Source of the DNA: Chryseobacterium turcicum
GTDB taxonomy: Bacteria; Bacteroidota; Bacteroidia; Flavobacteriales; Weeksellaceae
Assembly: GCF_021010565.1 (NCBI RefSeq)
Contig: NZ_JAJNAY010000003.1
Span: forward strand, 62,001-126,000
Reading direction: 5' to 3'
Length of the DNA stretch: 64,000 nt
Made by a program: the position numbers and the translations under genes
Shown: in pieces, positions 25,099-34,061 of the stretch
Position numbering within the stretch: the stretch's first letter is position 1
Layout of the letters: each line of letters opens with the position of its first letter
The notes under the pieces: model-generated
What the model saw: the letters and a program-made list of their open reading frames with translations, nothing else
Told to the model about the DNA's origin: nothing
The model's database searches: none

Positions 25099-25893
25099 TT
25101 AAGAATCTGATTTCGATTTTCTTCCTCTCAGTTTTTCGTCTTCTCTGATGTAATCTGGTCTCGATTGGATTTTGTCTCCGTATTTCTTCTTCAATTTTTG
25201 AATGCTTTCTTCCAAAAGATCCCAGTCTTTATAGTAAAGATCCCCACTTACCACTTTATTGTAAGTAACATCTTTTATAAAATCGAAATATTCTCCAGGA
25301 ATGTAAACAGTAGTTGTTGTTCCATAAGCTTCATCTGAATTGCGCTTTCTACCGCCTTTCTTGTTTTTCTCCTGTTCACGGATAAAATCTGGTCTTGGAA
25401 CAATATTTTTGTGAGTAGGAATTATCAAATCCATTGCTTCTACAAAAGCTTCAGATTGGTTGTAAAAAATTAACCTTTCCTCTGTTGCCTTGTAGAACAC
25501 CAAATCTTTGAGAAACTCCAGAGAATCTGCTTTTAAAAAGATGGTAAAAGACCGTTTCGTCTGATTTACTGTAATTTGTTTCGCATAAGAGGTTTTATTG
25601 GTTTGAGCAGTCGCCAAAGCGGCTTTTGCTTCCAAAATTTCTTTTTTCACAGGTCTTTTCTTTTCAACAGGCCTCTTTATTTCATTTACCAAATCCTTTT
25701 CTACCTTCGGCGCCGTCTCTTCGACTTTCTCTACAACTTCTTTCGGCTCTTGTTTTTTAACCTCGTCAATAACTACTTCAACAGTTTCTTCATCTTTTAC
25801 GGAGACAATATCCACTTTTTCATCTTCAGCAGGTTTTAACTCCTCTTCTTTTTGCTTTAAGGTTTTAAAGTTTTTAAACAGATTCGCTTTCAT
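25099..25893 (-). CDS. ParA-partner protein (DUF3408/TraB-like, possible centromere binder)
   Basis: A 264-residue protein. The first 120 residues are low-complexity and rich in glutamate, lysine and valine. The rest holds two similar modules, FTIFLKADSLEFLKDLVFYK with EAMDLIIPTHKNIVPRPDFI, and VYIPGEYFDFIKDVTYNKVV with QKLKKKYGDKIQSRPDYIRE. This resembles the ribbon-helix-helix-like C-terminal region of DUF3408 proteins encoded after ParA ATPases on Bacteroidetes mobile elements. Its position between parA and the primase gene suggests a partition or conjugation-accessory role. It overlaps parA by 20 bases. Two iteron-like copies lie inside it. Confidence 0.65.
   Translation of the reverse strand: MKANLFKNFKTLKQKEEELKPAEDEKVDIVSVKDEETVEVVIDEVKKQEPKEVVEKVEETAPKVEKDLVNEIKRPVEKKRPVKKEILEAKAALATAQTNKTSYAKQITVNQTKRSFTIFLKADSLEFLKDLVFYKATEERLIFYNQSEAFVEAMDLIIPTHKNIVPRPDFIREQEKNKKGGRKRNSDEAYGTTTTVYIPGEYFDFIKDVTYNKVVSGDLYYKDWDLLEESIQKLKKKYGDKIQSRPDYIREDEKLRGRKSKSDS
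25167..25181 (-). repeat. Iteron-like copy inside the partner gene, 3' part
   Basis: GGATTTTGTCTCCGT, one mismatch from GGATATTGTCTCCGT. It encodes YGDKIQ in the protein. Confidence 0.55.
25799..25813 (-). repeat. Iteron copy inside the partner gene, 5' part
   Basis: ACGGAGACAATATCC, identical to iterons 1 and 4 of the origin array. It is read in the protein as VDIVSV. Confidence 0.75.
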
Positions 25894-26656
25894 ACTTCTT
25901 TATTTTAGATTTAATCTCTTTTACTAAATTCTTATAATCTTCCGCAGCTCTACTGCTGGAATTCACCTGGAAGATATTTTTCCCTTCCTGCTTTGCTTTC
26001 TCAATATTCATATCCTGTCGAATATATGTTTTAAAGAAATAGTCTTTCGCTTCCTCTTCTTGCTTAATCATTTCACTGTACTTCCTAAAATTAACCGTAT
26101 TTGTAAGTACTTTGTTAAAGAAAAAACCTAAAAATTCAAGATTAGGATTATGCTTTTCTTTTATATTCATAAATGCAGGAAGCAAATTATCAATCCCGGC
26201 AAAAGAATATTGCTCAGCTTCAATAGGAGACATTACGTAATCCGATGCACACAGAGCCATTTCACCTAAAGTCAGTTTTTTCATCAAAGGACGTGGAGGA
26301 CAATCTATGAGAACATAATCAAAGGGCATCTGCTCTAACAAGTTTGTTAAATTTGTTTTCAGCGTATCCCTGTTGTAACTCTCTTCTTCTTCCAGCAAAG
26401 CGTCGCCTGCAAGAATATACACATTAGAACTGCCATGGTGTTTCAGTCTGAATTCCCCGGTATTATCTAAAAAATTTTTCACTGTATACGGATAGTCATC
26501 TTCGATACCGTAACCCATTGAAAGATTTTTTTGACTATCGAAGTCAATTAAAAGCACATTTACTCCCTTTTTCTTAGACAATGCAGCTCCTACATGAATT
26601 GCGGTAGTAGTCTTCCCTACTCCTCCTTTTTGCGTAATAATTGAAATAATCGACAT
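25874..26656 (-). CDS. parA: ParA-family partition ATPase
   Basis: A 260-residue deviant-Walker ATPase. I start it at MSIISIITQKGGVGKTT, placing the motif at the usual N-terminal position; an upstream extension of 14 codons is not conserved-looking. The Walker A is KGGVGKTTTAIHVG (about residues 10-23), the second aspartate region LLIDFDSQKNLSMGYG, and Walker B DYVLIDCPPRPLMK. These proteins segregate plasmids or act in conjugative elements. It is the first gene of the leftward parA-partner-primase-rep operon. Confidence 0.95.
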   Translation of the reverse strand: MSIISIITQKGGVGKTTTAIHVGAALSKKKGVNVLLIDFDSQKNLSMGYGIEDDYPYTVKNFLDNTGEFRLKHHGSSNVYILAGDALLEEEESYNRDTLKTNLTNLLEQMPFDYVLIDCPPRPLMKKLTLGEMALCASDYVMSPIEAEQYSFAGIDNLLPAFMNIKEKHNPNLEFLGFFFNKVLTNTVNFRKYSEMIKQEEEAKDYFFKTYIRQDMNIEKAKQEGKNIFQVNSSSRAAEDYKNLVKEIKSKIKKYESESV

Positions 26657-26677
26657 AAACAAATAGTATAGATATTT

Positions 26678-26715
26678 CAAATTTACACAATTAAACAATC
26701 ATACACAATCATTAA
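26678..26715 (-). promoter_or_regulatory. Putative parA operon promoter with direct repeats
   Basis: On the minus strand TAAATTTG (26685-26678) fits the Bacteroidetes -7 box TAnnTTTG, with TTG 20 bases upstream. Two imperfect ACACAATnA repeats overlap this site, as expected for autoregulation by ParA or its partner. No experimental support. Confidence 0.5.
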
Positions 26716-27317
26716 AACAAATAATTATATTAAATAATGTATTGTATAACTTAATATATTTATCTAACTTATATATTTTAAAAACTTTTTACAATTTAAA
26801 CATTTCATTCATTTAGAACATTTAAAAATACTTTCCTTATCTCAAAAATAAATTAAACTCTTTTTAATATAAAGAATATATTACTTTTACCAAATAGACT
26901 ATTTATTGTATTTAATAAATTTTAAATATTAGCAAAAAATTATCTAATAATATATCAAATTAAGGAATATATGCAATGTTATATTTTATAGATTCACTAA
27001 TTAATTACATTTCAATTTTTAGGATTAATAAAATAGTAAAAATATGAATATACATAATTAATACAATTTATACAATGTAATATTTTAATTATTTATATTG
27101 TTTTAAATATTTGAATACTAAGTTGGTACTTAAAAAATAAATTATTACTTTTACGGCATAGTTAGAATCGGCAGTTGTTAATCTTTGTAACAATCTGTAA
27201 TGCCGATCTGGTTTGACTTTTCAGCAAACAGCTATTCAAAAAAAACTAAAATCCCAACAGTTTCTCTGGAAACAATAAACTATTATTTAGTCACACCAAA
27301 ACTAAAGAAATATTATT
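26716..27317. other. 600-base AT-rich intergenic region
   Basis: No gene is evident. Composition is extremely AT-rich between divergent parA and the GNAT gene. It could hold a centromere-like site or the GNAT promoter. The only clear structure is the hairpin at 27167-27207. Confidence 0.5.
27167..27207 (+). promoter_or_regulatory. Hairpin in the leader of the GNAT/LuxR operon
   Basis: ATCGGCA pairs with TGCCGAT seven for seven. Inside, GTTGTTA pairs with TAACAAT, with one wobble as RNA. The hairpin lies about 110 bases before the start codon and has no T run, so a leader structure or protein-binding dyad is more likely than a terminator. Confidence 0.45.
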
Positions 27318-27887
27318 ATGATTATTGGTACTCACCAAGAAAGAGATATTGCAATTGATATTTTATGCAAATCTTTTTACAATGTTTTAATTCCAAATTC
27401 TATCAACTTTGTTGTAAATGAGAATGGAAATCGCTACAAAAAATTAAAAGCTTTAATGAGCTATCAAGTTGATTTGAGTCTTCTATATGGCAAAGTTTTT
27501 CTTAGTAATGACAGAAAAGGCGTTATATTATTTTTAGATAATCCTCCGCAAAGTTTAAAAAGATTCTACCTCGAATTGAAGTTAATCTTCAAATGCATTG
27601 GGATCAGCAACGTTTTTAAAGTATTGAAGCTTGAAAATCTGCTTAAAAAGAATCATCCGGAACACGAATACATCCATCTTTGGTTAATGGGAGTAATCCC
27701 TGAGATGCAGGGCAAAGGAGCAGGAAGCCAACTCCTCAATGAATCTTTGCAGCAATTTAGAGACGATTTTATTTTTGTTGAAACTACAACAACCGAAAAT
27801 CTGAATTTTTACCAGAAAAACGGATTTGCAATATTCAACGAAACACACCAACTCGATTATCCACTATATTTTTTGAAAAATGTTTAG
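27318..27887 (+). CDS. GNAT-family acetyltransferase
   Basis: A 189-residue acetyltransferase. The acetyl-CoA binding loop is visible as LMGVIPEMQGKGAGSQLL at about residues 127-144, followed by VETTTTENLNFYQKNGFAIF, the usual GNAT C-terminal strand and helix. The substrate is not predictable. Its stop overlaps the next gene by 8 bases, so it is co-transcribed with the membrane LuxR protein. It sits between the partition and conjugation modules. Confidence 0.85.
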   Translation: MIIGTHQERDIAIDILCKSFYNVLIPNSINFVVNENGNRYKKLKALMSYQVDLSLLYGKVFLSNDRKGVILFLDNPPQSLKRFYLELKLIFKCIGISNVFKVLKLENLLKKNHPEHEYIHLWLMGVIPEMQGKGAGSQLLNESLQQFRDDFIFVETTTTENLNFYQKNGFAIFNETHQLDYPLYFLKNV

Positions 27888-28779
27888 TACAGAAATCTAT
27901 CTTTCAACTTTTATTTACATTTCACTGTTCACTACGTTACTCTTTATTGGCATAATTAATAGCATCCAGAAATGGAAAAAGCCAGATCGCAATTATTATT
28001 TAAAATATACCGCATTATGGGCTTCCGGATTAGTTTACAATTTGGTGGAAGGCTTACTTCCTGATCCGAACTTTTCTATTGCTATTATGCCTCAAAATAT
28101 CGTAGCCTGGACAGTTGGCATTTCAGTCGCCTATCATTTTCTTGTCTTTATAAAAAAAGAATATCAAGTTGAATTTCACAAAAAAAATATACCTCTCAAC
28201 ACAGTGGGAATGGTTTCACTCCTTTTATTCGTTTTACTTTTTATTTTACCGTATACAATCACCAAATCAATTGATCAATCAAGGGTATTTTTTGTGTCTT
28301 TCTTTCTAATTGCCCTTTCGGTAGCTAATTTATTCTTCGTCAATCAACTTTACAAAAGAATAAAGGCAGAAGAAAATATTTATCTAAAAGTACATTCTTT
28401 TAATGGCATCATGGGGTTTTTAGGGCTCTTCTCTTTACCTTTTACAATCATTATATTTGGAGATAACCAATTCATTGAGCAAAGCTTTTTCTCTCTTGGT
28501 ATTTTTTTCGTGACAGTAGATTATTTTTTTTACCACAAAAGAAAAGAGGAGTTCAAAAAAGCGATTTCATTTGAAAATTTAACCAACAGAGAAACCGAAA
28601 TACTAAAAATGATATTGGAAAATCCAGAACTGAAATATGCTCAAATCAGTGATCAATTAAACATTTCCGAAAAAACACTTTCAACTCATCTTTCCAATAT
28701 CTATAAAAAAACTGATCTTACCAGCAAAAAAGATATTGAAGAATTAAGTGAGGGCTTAAGAAGATCCATTGTTGCTTAA
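27880..28779 (+). CDS. Membrane-anchored LuxR-type regulator
   Basis: A 299-residue protein. The first 215 residues have about seven hydrophobic segments (FIYISLFTTLLFIGII, MVSLLLFVLLFILPY, FFVSFFLIALSVANLFF), consistent with a multi-pass membrane sensor. The C-terminal 65 residues are a LuxR/GerE helix-turn-helix (LTNRETEILKMILENPELKY, QISDQLNISEKTLSTHLSNI). A regulator that senses at the membrane and binds DNA with its tail is known in Bacteroidetes. Targets may include the GNAT gene or the adjacent tra operon; neither is shown. Confidence 0.82.
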   Translation: MFSTEIYLSTFIYISLFTTLLFIGIINSIQKWKKPDRNYYLKYTALWASGLVYNLVEGLLPDPNFSIAIMPQNIVAWTVGISVAYHFLVFIKKEYQVEFHKKNIPLNTVGMVSLLLFVLLFILPYTITKSIDQSRVFFVSFFLIALSVANLFFVNQLYKRIKAEENIYLKVHSFNGIMGFLGLFSLPFTIIIFGDNQFIEQSFFSLGIFFVTVDYFFYHKRKEEFKKAISFENLTNRETEILKMILENPELKYAQISDQLNISEKTLSTHLSNIYKKTDLTSKKDIEELSEGLRRSIVA

Positions 28780-28917
28780 ATAATGATTAAAATCCCCGAT
28801 GAAGTTTAAATTTACCAACTAAACAAGCTGAAATAAAAATCATTCATTTTCAGCACATTGTAACAAATAAGGGTAAGCACTTACTAAAATAAGTCACTAT
28901 TTAAGTATCCTTTTGTC

Positions 28918-28947
28918 TTTGTTTTTTTCTTGACCGCAATATGTTTG
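28918..28947 (+). promoter_or_regulatory. Putative tra operon promoter
   Basis: TTTG at 28918-28921 and TATGTTTG at 28940-28947, 18 bases apart, fit the Bacteroidetes consensus. The coupling-protein start codon is 17 bases downstream, so the leader would be short. Confidence 0.6.
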
Positions 28948-28963
28948 CAGCAAAGAAAAACGA

Positions 28964-30607
28964 ATGCAAATTATTGATTTAAGCTTACGAAACTGGATGA
29001 TTTTGATTACCACTTTAGGTTTTCTGTCATCTTTGGTCTATCTGCTTTTCAAATCAAAATCTTATTTTGCTACAGCATTTTTTACACTTAGTTATTTTTC
29101 ATTTTTAGCTTTTGCTTACTGGAAAATTGATAGTTTAAAATTTATTATTTTCTATCAATTCTCTCCAAGCTTTTTTATTGGCTCAATAACTTTTCTTCTA
29201 CTAAAGCCAGCTAAGACAGACCCGATTTGGGATGTGGAATTTAGCACCAACAAAGGCACTAAAATACTGAGAGGAGTTCAAAGAGGGGTTGCTGTTTTTG
29301 GTGCTGCAGGTTCGGGAAAAACAATTTCTGTGATCCACAATCTGATTCTACATTTTTCCAGAGAAAAATTTTCCGGAATCATTTATGATTTTAAAGACGG
29401 AGAATTGACCGAGTTAGCAATTCCAGCATTCGGAAATCAACTTAGAATTATCGCAATACATCAACCGGAAATAGGTTTCAGAGTCAATCCTATAGATCCA
29501 CGGTTTTTAAACGGAGAAAAAGACGTCAATGAAATCGTTACGGTCATCATGGATAACCTAATCAACAGTGGAGTAGGGAAGGGCGATGACTTTTTTAAAG
29601 ACAGTGCGTCATCACTTCTATCTAGTGTAATTCTAAAATTTTCATTCACTCATCCAGAATATTGCACATTACCACACATCATTAGCTTTATCCTCGGGAT
29701 TGATTTTAGCAGTAAGTCTGAAACGCCAGCTTTAGGTGGTGAAGAAACTGAAAATAAATTCGGAAAACTAAAAGATTTTCTAACAGATAATGAACGGGTT
29801 GCTCTTCAAGGCTCAGCTTTTATCATGGGGCTTTCGTCTGAAAGACAGACGGCTTCAGTGATTTCTACTTTGGCCAACGCTCTCAGAAAGATCTCTTTTC
29901 CCGAAGCTTTTTGGGTCCTCAGTGGAAATGAAATTTCATTTGACATCAATTCAGAAAAAAATAACAGTGTCATATCTGTTATAAATGAACCTAAATCAAG
30001 TCGGTTTTTAAGTCCTATCAACGCCACAATCATCCATGCTATTACGAAGCAAATGATGGTGAGAGGGAGAAAGCCATCATTTCTTCTGCTTGATGAAGCT
30101 CCGACCATTAAACTTTTAAACATGGCACAAATTCCGGCGACCATGCGAAGCTTTGGAGTTGCTGTTGTGTACTGTGCTCAGGATATTGTACAGGGAACTG
30201 TACAATATGGCAGAGATGGATTTAAGGAAATCATTGCCAATCTTTCAACCCAGTTCTTTGGTAAATCTAATGACCCTGATACTTCAAAATTCTACGAATC
30301 TTTTTTTGAACTCATAAAGCAACAGACAAAATCTGTTTCTACAAAAGGAATGGTAAGTCTTTTCAGTACTGGTGAAACAAGTACAACTATAGGAGAAAAA
30401 GAAGTTTCAAAATTCCGGGCAAGTAGATTCAATTCTCTGAAAGTGGGAGAGTTTGCTTTTTTATCGGATGGAAATACCGACATCGTAAAATTTAAACCAC
30501 CGAAAATCGAAAAAGGTAAAATACCGATAAGGAAGAAAATAACCCAGGAAATGCTGGAAAGAAATTTCAGCCAAATCATTGACGAAGCAAAACTATTAAT
30601 TGATTAA
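28964..30607 (+). CDS. Type IV secretion coupling protein (VirD4/TraD-like ATPase)
   Basis: A 547-residue protein with two or three N-terminal membrane segments (residues 12-80). Walker A is FGAAGSGKTISVIHN at about 112 and Walker B is SFLLLDEAPTIK at about 370. The later RSFGVAVVYCAQDIVQGTVQ and the short C-terminal tail resemble the TraM-recognition region of VirD4-type coupling proteins. It would deliver the relaxase-DNA complex to the channel. It is the first gene of a long rightward operon. A relaxase gene is not found in this window. Confidence 0.9.
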   Translation: MQIIDLSLRNWMILITTLGFLSSLVYLLFKSKSYFATAFFTLSYFSFLAFAYWKIDSLKFIIFYQFSPSFFIGSITFLLLKPAKTDPIWDVEFSTNKGTKILRGVQRGVAVFGAAGSGKTISVIHNLILHFSREKFSGIIYDFKDGELTELAIPAFGNQLRIIAIHQPEIGFRVNPIDPRFLNGEKDVNEIVTVIMDNLINSGVGKGDDFFKDSASSLLSSVILKFSFTHPEYCTLPHIISFILGIDFSSKSETPALGGEETENKFGKLKDFLTDNERVALQGSAFIMGLSSERQTASVISTLANALRKISFPEAFWVLSGNEISFDINSEKNNSVISVINEPKSSRFLSPINATIIHAITKQMMVRGRKPSFLLLDEAPTIKLLNMAQIPATMRSFGVAVVYCAQDIVQGTVQYGRDGFKEIIANLSTQFFGKSNDPDTSKFYESFFELIKQQTKSVSTKGMVSLFSTGETSTTIGEKEVSKFRASRFNSLKVGEFAFLSDGNTDIVKFKPPKIEKGKIPIRKKITQEMLERNFSQIIDEAKLLID

Positions 30608-30613
30608 AATATA

Positions 30614-30907
30614 ATGAAAAGAATCTTAAAGAAAGCGTTTATCAGCTTGCTAATGCTACAAACATTAAATCTCTCTGCACAAAGTATCAATCTGAAAGGA
30701 CCCGCCCAAAATCTAGCGAACGAACTGAAAGGCGTGTTTCCTTACATCGCAGTCTGCATTTTTATTGTGGTTATTCTATCCAATCTTGGTCATTTCGCAA
30801 GCCAAAATGGAGACTGGAAAAAAGGACTGACTAATATTGTGATTTTTGCTGCAGTTCTAGGAGCTATTGTAGGTCTTGTTTCTTACGTGGGAAATCTTCA
30901 GGTATAA
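30614..30907 (+). CDS. traE: TraE-like protein (DUF4134, VirB2-like)
   Basis: A 97-residue protein with a signal-like N-terminus (FISLLMLQTLNLSAQ) and two hydrophobic segments (PYIAVCIFIVVILSNLG and NIVIFAAVLGAIVGLVSYV). Size and topology match the Bacteroidetes TraE/DUF4134 family, the likely pilin equivalent of the conjugation channel. It lies six bases after the coupling protein and overlaps traF by one base. Confidence 0.8.
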   Translation: MKRILKKAFISLLMLQTLNLSAQSINLKGPAQNLANELKGVFPYIAVCIFIVVILSNLGHFASQNGDWKKGLTNIVIFAAVLGAIVGLVSYVGNLQV

Positions 30908-31173
30908 TGTCAGGAATTAGAAAAAATCTAAAAGGTTACAGGCAAAAACCAACTATTTATGGCCTCAATACAATTGGTTTTATTATTACTGCTACCATCA
31001 CCGTCCTTTCACTACTCTCTTTTTTGAATGGAGTCTCTTTTCAAAAAATAATTGTAGTAGCTACAATAATAGGGAGTACATATCTGGTTTCACTAATGCT
31101 TTCTACCAACAAATCGATCAATGAATGGCTTTTCGATGAAACGCTACCTAAAGAATTCAGCAATGACGAATAA
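30907..31173 (+). CDS. traF: TraF-like protein (DUF4133, VirB3-like)
   Basis: An 88-residue protein with two membrane helices (IGFIITATITVLSLLSFL and IIVVATIIGSTYLVSLML). It begins GIRKNLKGYRQKPTIYGLNT, fitting the VirB3-like DUF4133 family that precedes the VirB4 ATPase. It overlaps the next gene by 11 bases. Confidence 0.8.
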   Translation: MSGIRKNLKGYRQKPTIYGLNTIGFIITATITVLSLLSFLNGVSFQKIIVVATIIGSTYLVSLMLSTNKSINEWLFDETLPKEFSNDE

Positions 31174-33574
31174 ATTATTTTTATATGCAAACGAAAACAA
31201 AGTTGTGGGAACCAATGGTGTATTTGCAATGGGTTTCAAATTGGAACTGATTGAAAAATATGCCATGGGTGAGGAAGATTACGAAGCTGTAGATCAACTT
31301 TGGAATCAAACATTGAAGGATATGCCTTCAGGTTCAGTCTTCTTAAAACAGGATATTTTCACAGAACAAAAACTCGACACCGATGCTTATCCAGGAGAAA
31401 ATTATCTGCAGAAGGCAACCAAGGAATACTTTAGAGGTAAGCCATTACTGAATCATCAATGTTTTGTGTTTCTCGTTCTTCCTCCGGGAAATATTTTAAA
31501 TACCAATATCACGAATCCTTTTAAACGTTTAAACAGGAAGGTTTTTGGGAGTTTTGATGACAGAATCAATCAGTTTATAACAACTGTTGAACAAATCGTG
31601 AGTTTCTTAAATACCGGTAAAATCAATGCAGGAAAAGCTTTCACATTAAGCCCTTTCAGTAAGGAACAAATGCTTGAATATTATGATTTTTATTTTAATA
31701 ATTTCCAGAATGACTGTACTGCAGATCGCATCTTGAAAGATGATTATTTACAAATTGGAAATAAAAAACTTGCCGCACTAAGTACAAAAGATGAAGAAAA
31801 AATGCCGGAGTCATTTAAAGATTTATATGTTGACAAGAACTTTTCAACGCCTAAATACAAGTTTTTTCAAAACATCGGTGATCTCTTTGGTTTTGAACTG
31901 AATTTTGATCACGTTTACAATCAGATTATTTGTTTCGAGGATAATCAGAAAGAACTTAATAAACTGAGAAATCGACTGGATTTACTTAAAAAATCTTCTT
32001 CCTTTGATCCTAATAATAAAGCTAATGCTAAAAAGCTTACGATTCTTACTGACCAAATTGCTGATGATATCGATTCTGAGAGAATCATCAAAGCGCATTT
32101 TAATATTCTTTTCTCTGCCGAAAATGAGGCGGATTTAAAAGTCAGGCGAAATTTAATTATTGAAAAGTTTAAAAGTGTAGATGTAAAACCACGACAAGCT
32201 ATTGGGAATTTTCTAAACTCAATTTTCACCAATTCTTTTTATCTGTTTGCACACTGTCTTTCAGAAAAACAATTATTCTACGGAAATCTGAGCACCGCAA
32301 CTCTATTCCTTAACAACTGTTCTCATTACAAAAATGACGAAAAAGGAATTCTTTTTAATTCAAGAATAGGAAATATTCCGGTGCTGGTTGATCAATGGGA
32401 TGAAGAAAAGAGATATATGAATGCAAGAAACTTTATGATTTTTGCTCCTACTGGAGGTGGAAAATCATTTACTGCGAACCATATTCTTCGCCATGCTTAC
32501 GAAGAAAATGCAAGAATAGTAATTATCGATCTGGGAGAATCTTACCGTAAGTTTTCAGCTCTGTATCCTGAAGACAGTGTTTTTGTGAGATATAAAGAAG
32601 GTAAACCTATAGGATTAAATCCTTTTGATTTGCAAGGTGATAATCTCAGTTCCCAAAAAACATTTGAACTTGCAGAAATCGTGTTAACGCATTATAAAAG
32701 AGATTCGCCTGCGACTGAGAACGAAAAAACTGCTTTGCGAAAAATCATTGAGGCTTATTATAGATCTGGGATTGAGAATCCAAGTCTTTTAAATTTTGTA
32801 ACAGCAGTAAAAGACACAAAAGATCATATTCTGAATGATCTTAATATTCAATCAGATTTTTTCAACATTGAGGAGTTTCTATTCGCAATGAGCGAGTTTG
32901 AAAACGGAGGAATTTATGACTTTCTATACAAAACAGAGGACAATTCAGACCTAGATAGAATAAAAGACAAGAATCTCATTGTCTTTGAGCTGGATGAAGT
33001 TAAAGATAATCAACTTTTACTTTCAATAATGCTTCAATTGGTTTCTTCGGTTATTCAGGAAACTATCTGGAAAGATAAAAGCACGAAGGGTTATATTTTA
33101 TTTGATGAAGTCGCAAAGCAGTTCAAATTTAAAGGTGTTTTTGAAAAAATTGAATATTTCTACCAAGCCGGCCGAAAGCAGAATGCTTCAATCGGCATTA
33201 TTCTACAATCTATTTCACAACTACCTGACGAAGGAGAAAAAGGACAGATTGCAAAAACCATTATCGAAAATACTCAAGTTGTATATGTGCTGAACGCCAA
33301 AGATTACAGAGCATTACAATCCAGATTCGGGATGAGCGAGCACGCTTATCATCAGATGAGTTCTCTCAGTTCAAAATTTGAAGGAAACGAAAAATATTCT
33401 GAAGTTTTTATCATGCGTGGAAACCATCATCAGGTTTACCGACTAGTGGTACCAGAGAAAGTTTATTGGGCTTATCAAACCGAAGGTGCTAAGAATGAAG
33501 AGTTAATGACTATTTATTCACAAACTCAGAATATGGAAACTGCAATTAATCAATACATACAATCACAAAATTAA
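31163..33574 (+). CDS. traG: TraG-like conjugation ATPase (VirB4 family)
   Basis: An 803-residue VirB4-type ATPase that powers channel assembly. I start at MTNKLFLYANENK, just inside the end of traF; the frame is open 14 codons upstream but that part is traF sequence in another frame. Walker A is FAPTGGGKSFTANHILRH at about 430 and Walker B KGYILFDEVAKQF at about 645. Residues 670-700 contain AGRKQNASIGIILQSISQLP, typical of the family. It is in the conserved TraE-F-G order. Confidence 0.93.
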   Translation: MTNKLFLYANENKVVGTNGVFAMGFKLELIEKYAMGEEDYEAVDQLWNQTLKDMPSGSVFLKQDIFTEQKLDTDAYPGENYLQKATKEYFRGKPLLNHQCFVFLVLPPGNILNTNITNPFKRLNRKVFGSFDDRINQFITTVEQIVSFLNTGKINAGKAFTLSPFSKEQMLEYYDFYFNNFQNDCTADRILKDDYLQIGNKKLAALSTKDEEKMPESFKDLYVDKNFSTPKYKFFQNIGDLFGFELNFDHVYNQIICFEDNQKELNKLRNRLDLLKKSSSFDPNNKANAKKLTILTDQIADDIDSERIIKAHFNILFSAENEADLKVRRNLIIEKFKSVDVKPRQAIGNFLNSIFTNSFYLFAHCLSEKQLFYGNLSTATLFLNNCSHYKNDEKGILFNSRIGNIPVLVDQWDEEKRYMNARNFMIFAPTGGGKSFTANHILRHAYEENARIVIIDLGESYRKFSALYPEDSVFVRYKEGKPIGLNPFDLQGDNLSSQKTFELAEIVLTHYKRDSPATENEKTALRKIIEAYYRSGIENPSLLNFVTAVKDTKDHILNDLNIQSDFFNIEEFLFAMSEFENGGIYDFLYKTEDNSDLDRIKDKNLIVFELDEVKDNQLLLSIMLQLVSSVIQETIWKDKSTKGYILFDEVAKQFKFKGVFEKIEYFYQAGRKQNASIGIILQSISQLPDEGEKGQIAKTIIENTQVVYVLNAKDYRALQSRFGMSEHAYHQMSSLSSKFEGNEKYSEVFIMRGNHHQVYRLVVPEKVYWAYQTEGAKNEELMTIYSQTQNMETAINQYIQSQN

Positions 33575-33578
33575 ATTT

Positions 33579-34061
33579 ATGAAGAAAATCTTATGTGCTA
33601 TGGCACTTACCGCAAGTCTTTTTGCTTACAGCCAACTCGCTGTAACCGATGCAACTGCCAATTACACGATGTCTCAGCAATTGGTGAGCTCTGCAAAACA
33701 ATTAAAAGAACTGCAGGGAACATATAAAGTCATGAAGTCTGGCTATGAAAAATACCAGAAATTGAATGGTTATGTTCAGCAAATGGGACATCTGCAGAAT
33801 ATTATTGCAAAACAAAATGAAGCCATCAAAAATGCTAAAAAGATTGTTGAAATCGCAAAGAGAAAAGAATTTGATGTAAGTGGAGTTACCAGAAGTCTAC
33901 AGCAAATTTCAGGTTCTGTGAAAACTGTTCAGGCTCTTTTAAAAGAAGGTGTTTTCAAAATGGATGACAGCCAGAGGATAAATTTGCTGGAAAAAGAAAC
34001 TGAAAAAGTTTCTTCAGCAAATACCGCAATCAAAATTAAACTGGTAAAAATGAGTTATTAA
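33579..34061 (+). CDS. traI: TraI-like secreted coiled-coil protein (DUF4141/VirB5-like)
   Basis: A 160-residue protein with a signal peptide (KKILCAMALTASLFAYSQ) and a mature chain that is almost all amphipathic helix (YTMSQQLVSSAKQLKELQGT, NAKKIVEIAKRKEFDVSGVT). This fits the periplasmic TraI/DUF4141 proteins in Bacteroidetes conjugation operons. Its stop overlaps the start of traJ by one base. Confidence 0.72.
   Translation: MKKILCAMALTASLFAYSQLAVTDATANYTMSQQLVSSAKQLKELQGTYKVMKSGYEKYQKLNGYVQQMGHLQNIIAKQNEAIKNAKKIVEIAKRKEFDVSGVTRSLQQISGSVKTVQALLKEGVFKMDDSQRINLLEKETEKVSSANTAIKIKLVKMSY

Noticed and set aside
22726..25813. The repeated 15-base word could be a CRISPR array
   Set aside because: The repeats are too short, spacers are only six bases in the array, and the remaining copies lie inside genes. 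No cas genes are present.
25576..25839. Plus-strand ORF rich in phenylalanine within the partner gene
   Set aside because: It is the complement of the glutamate/lysine-rich low-complexity region and has no independent support.
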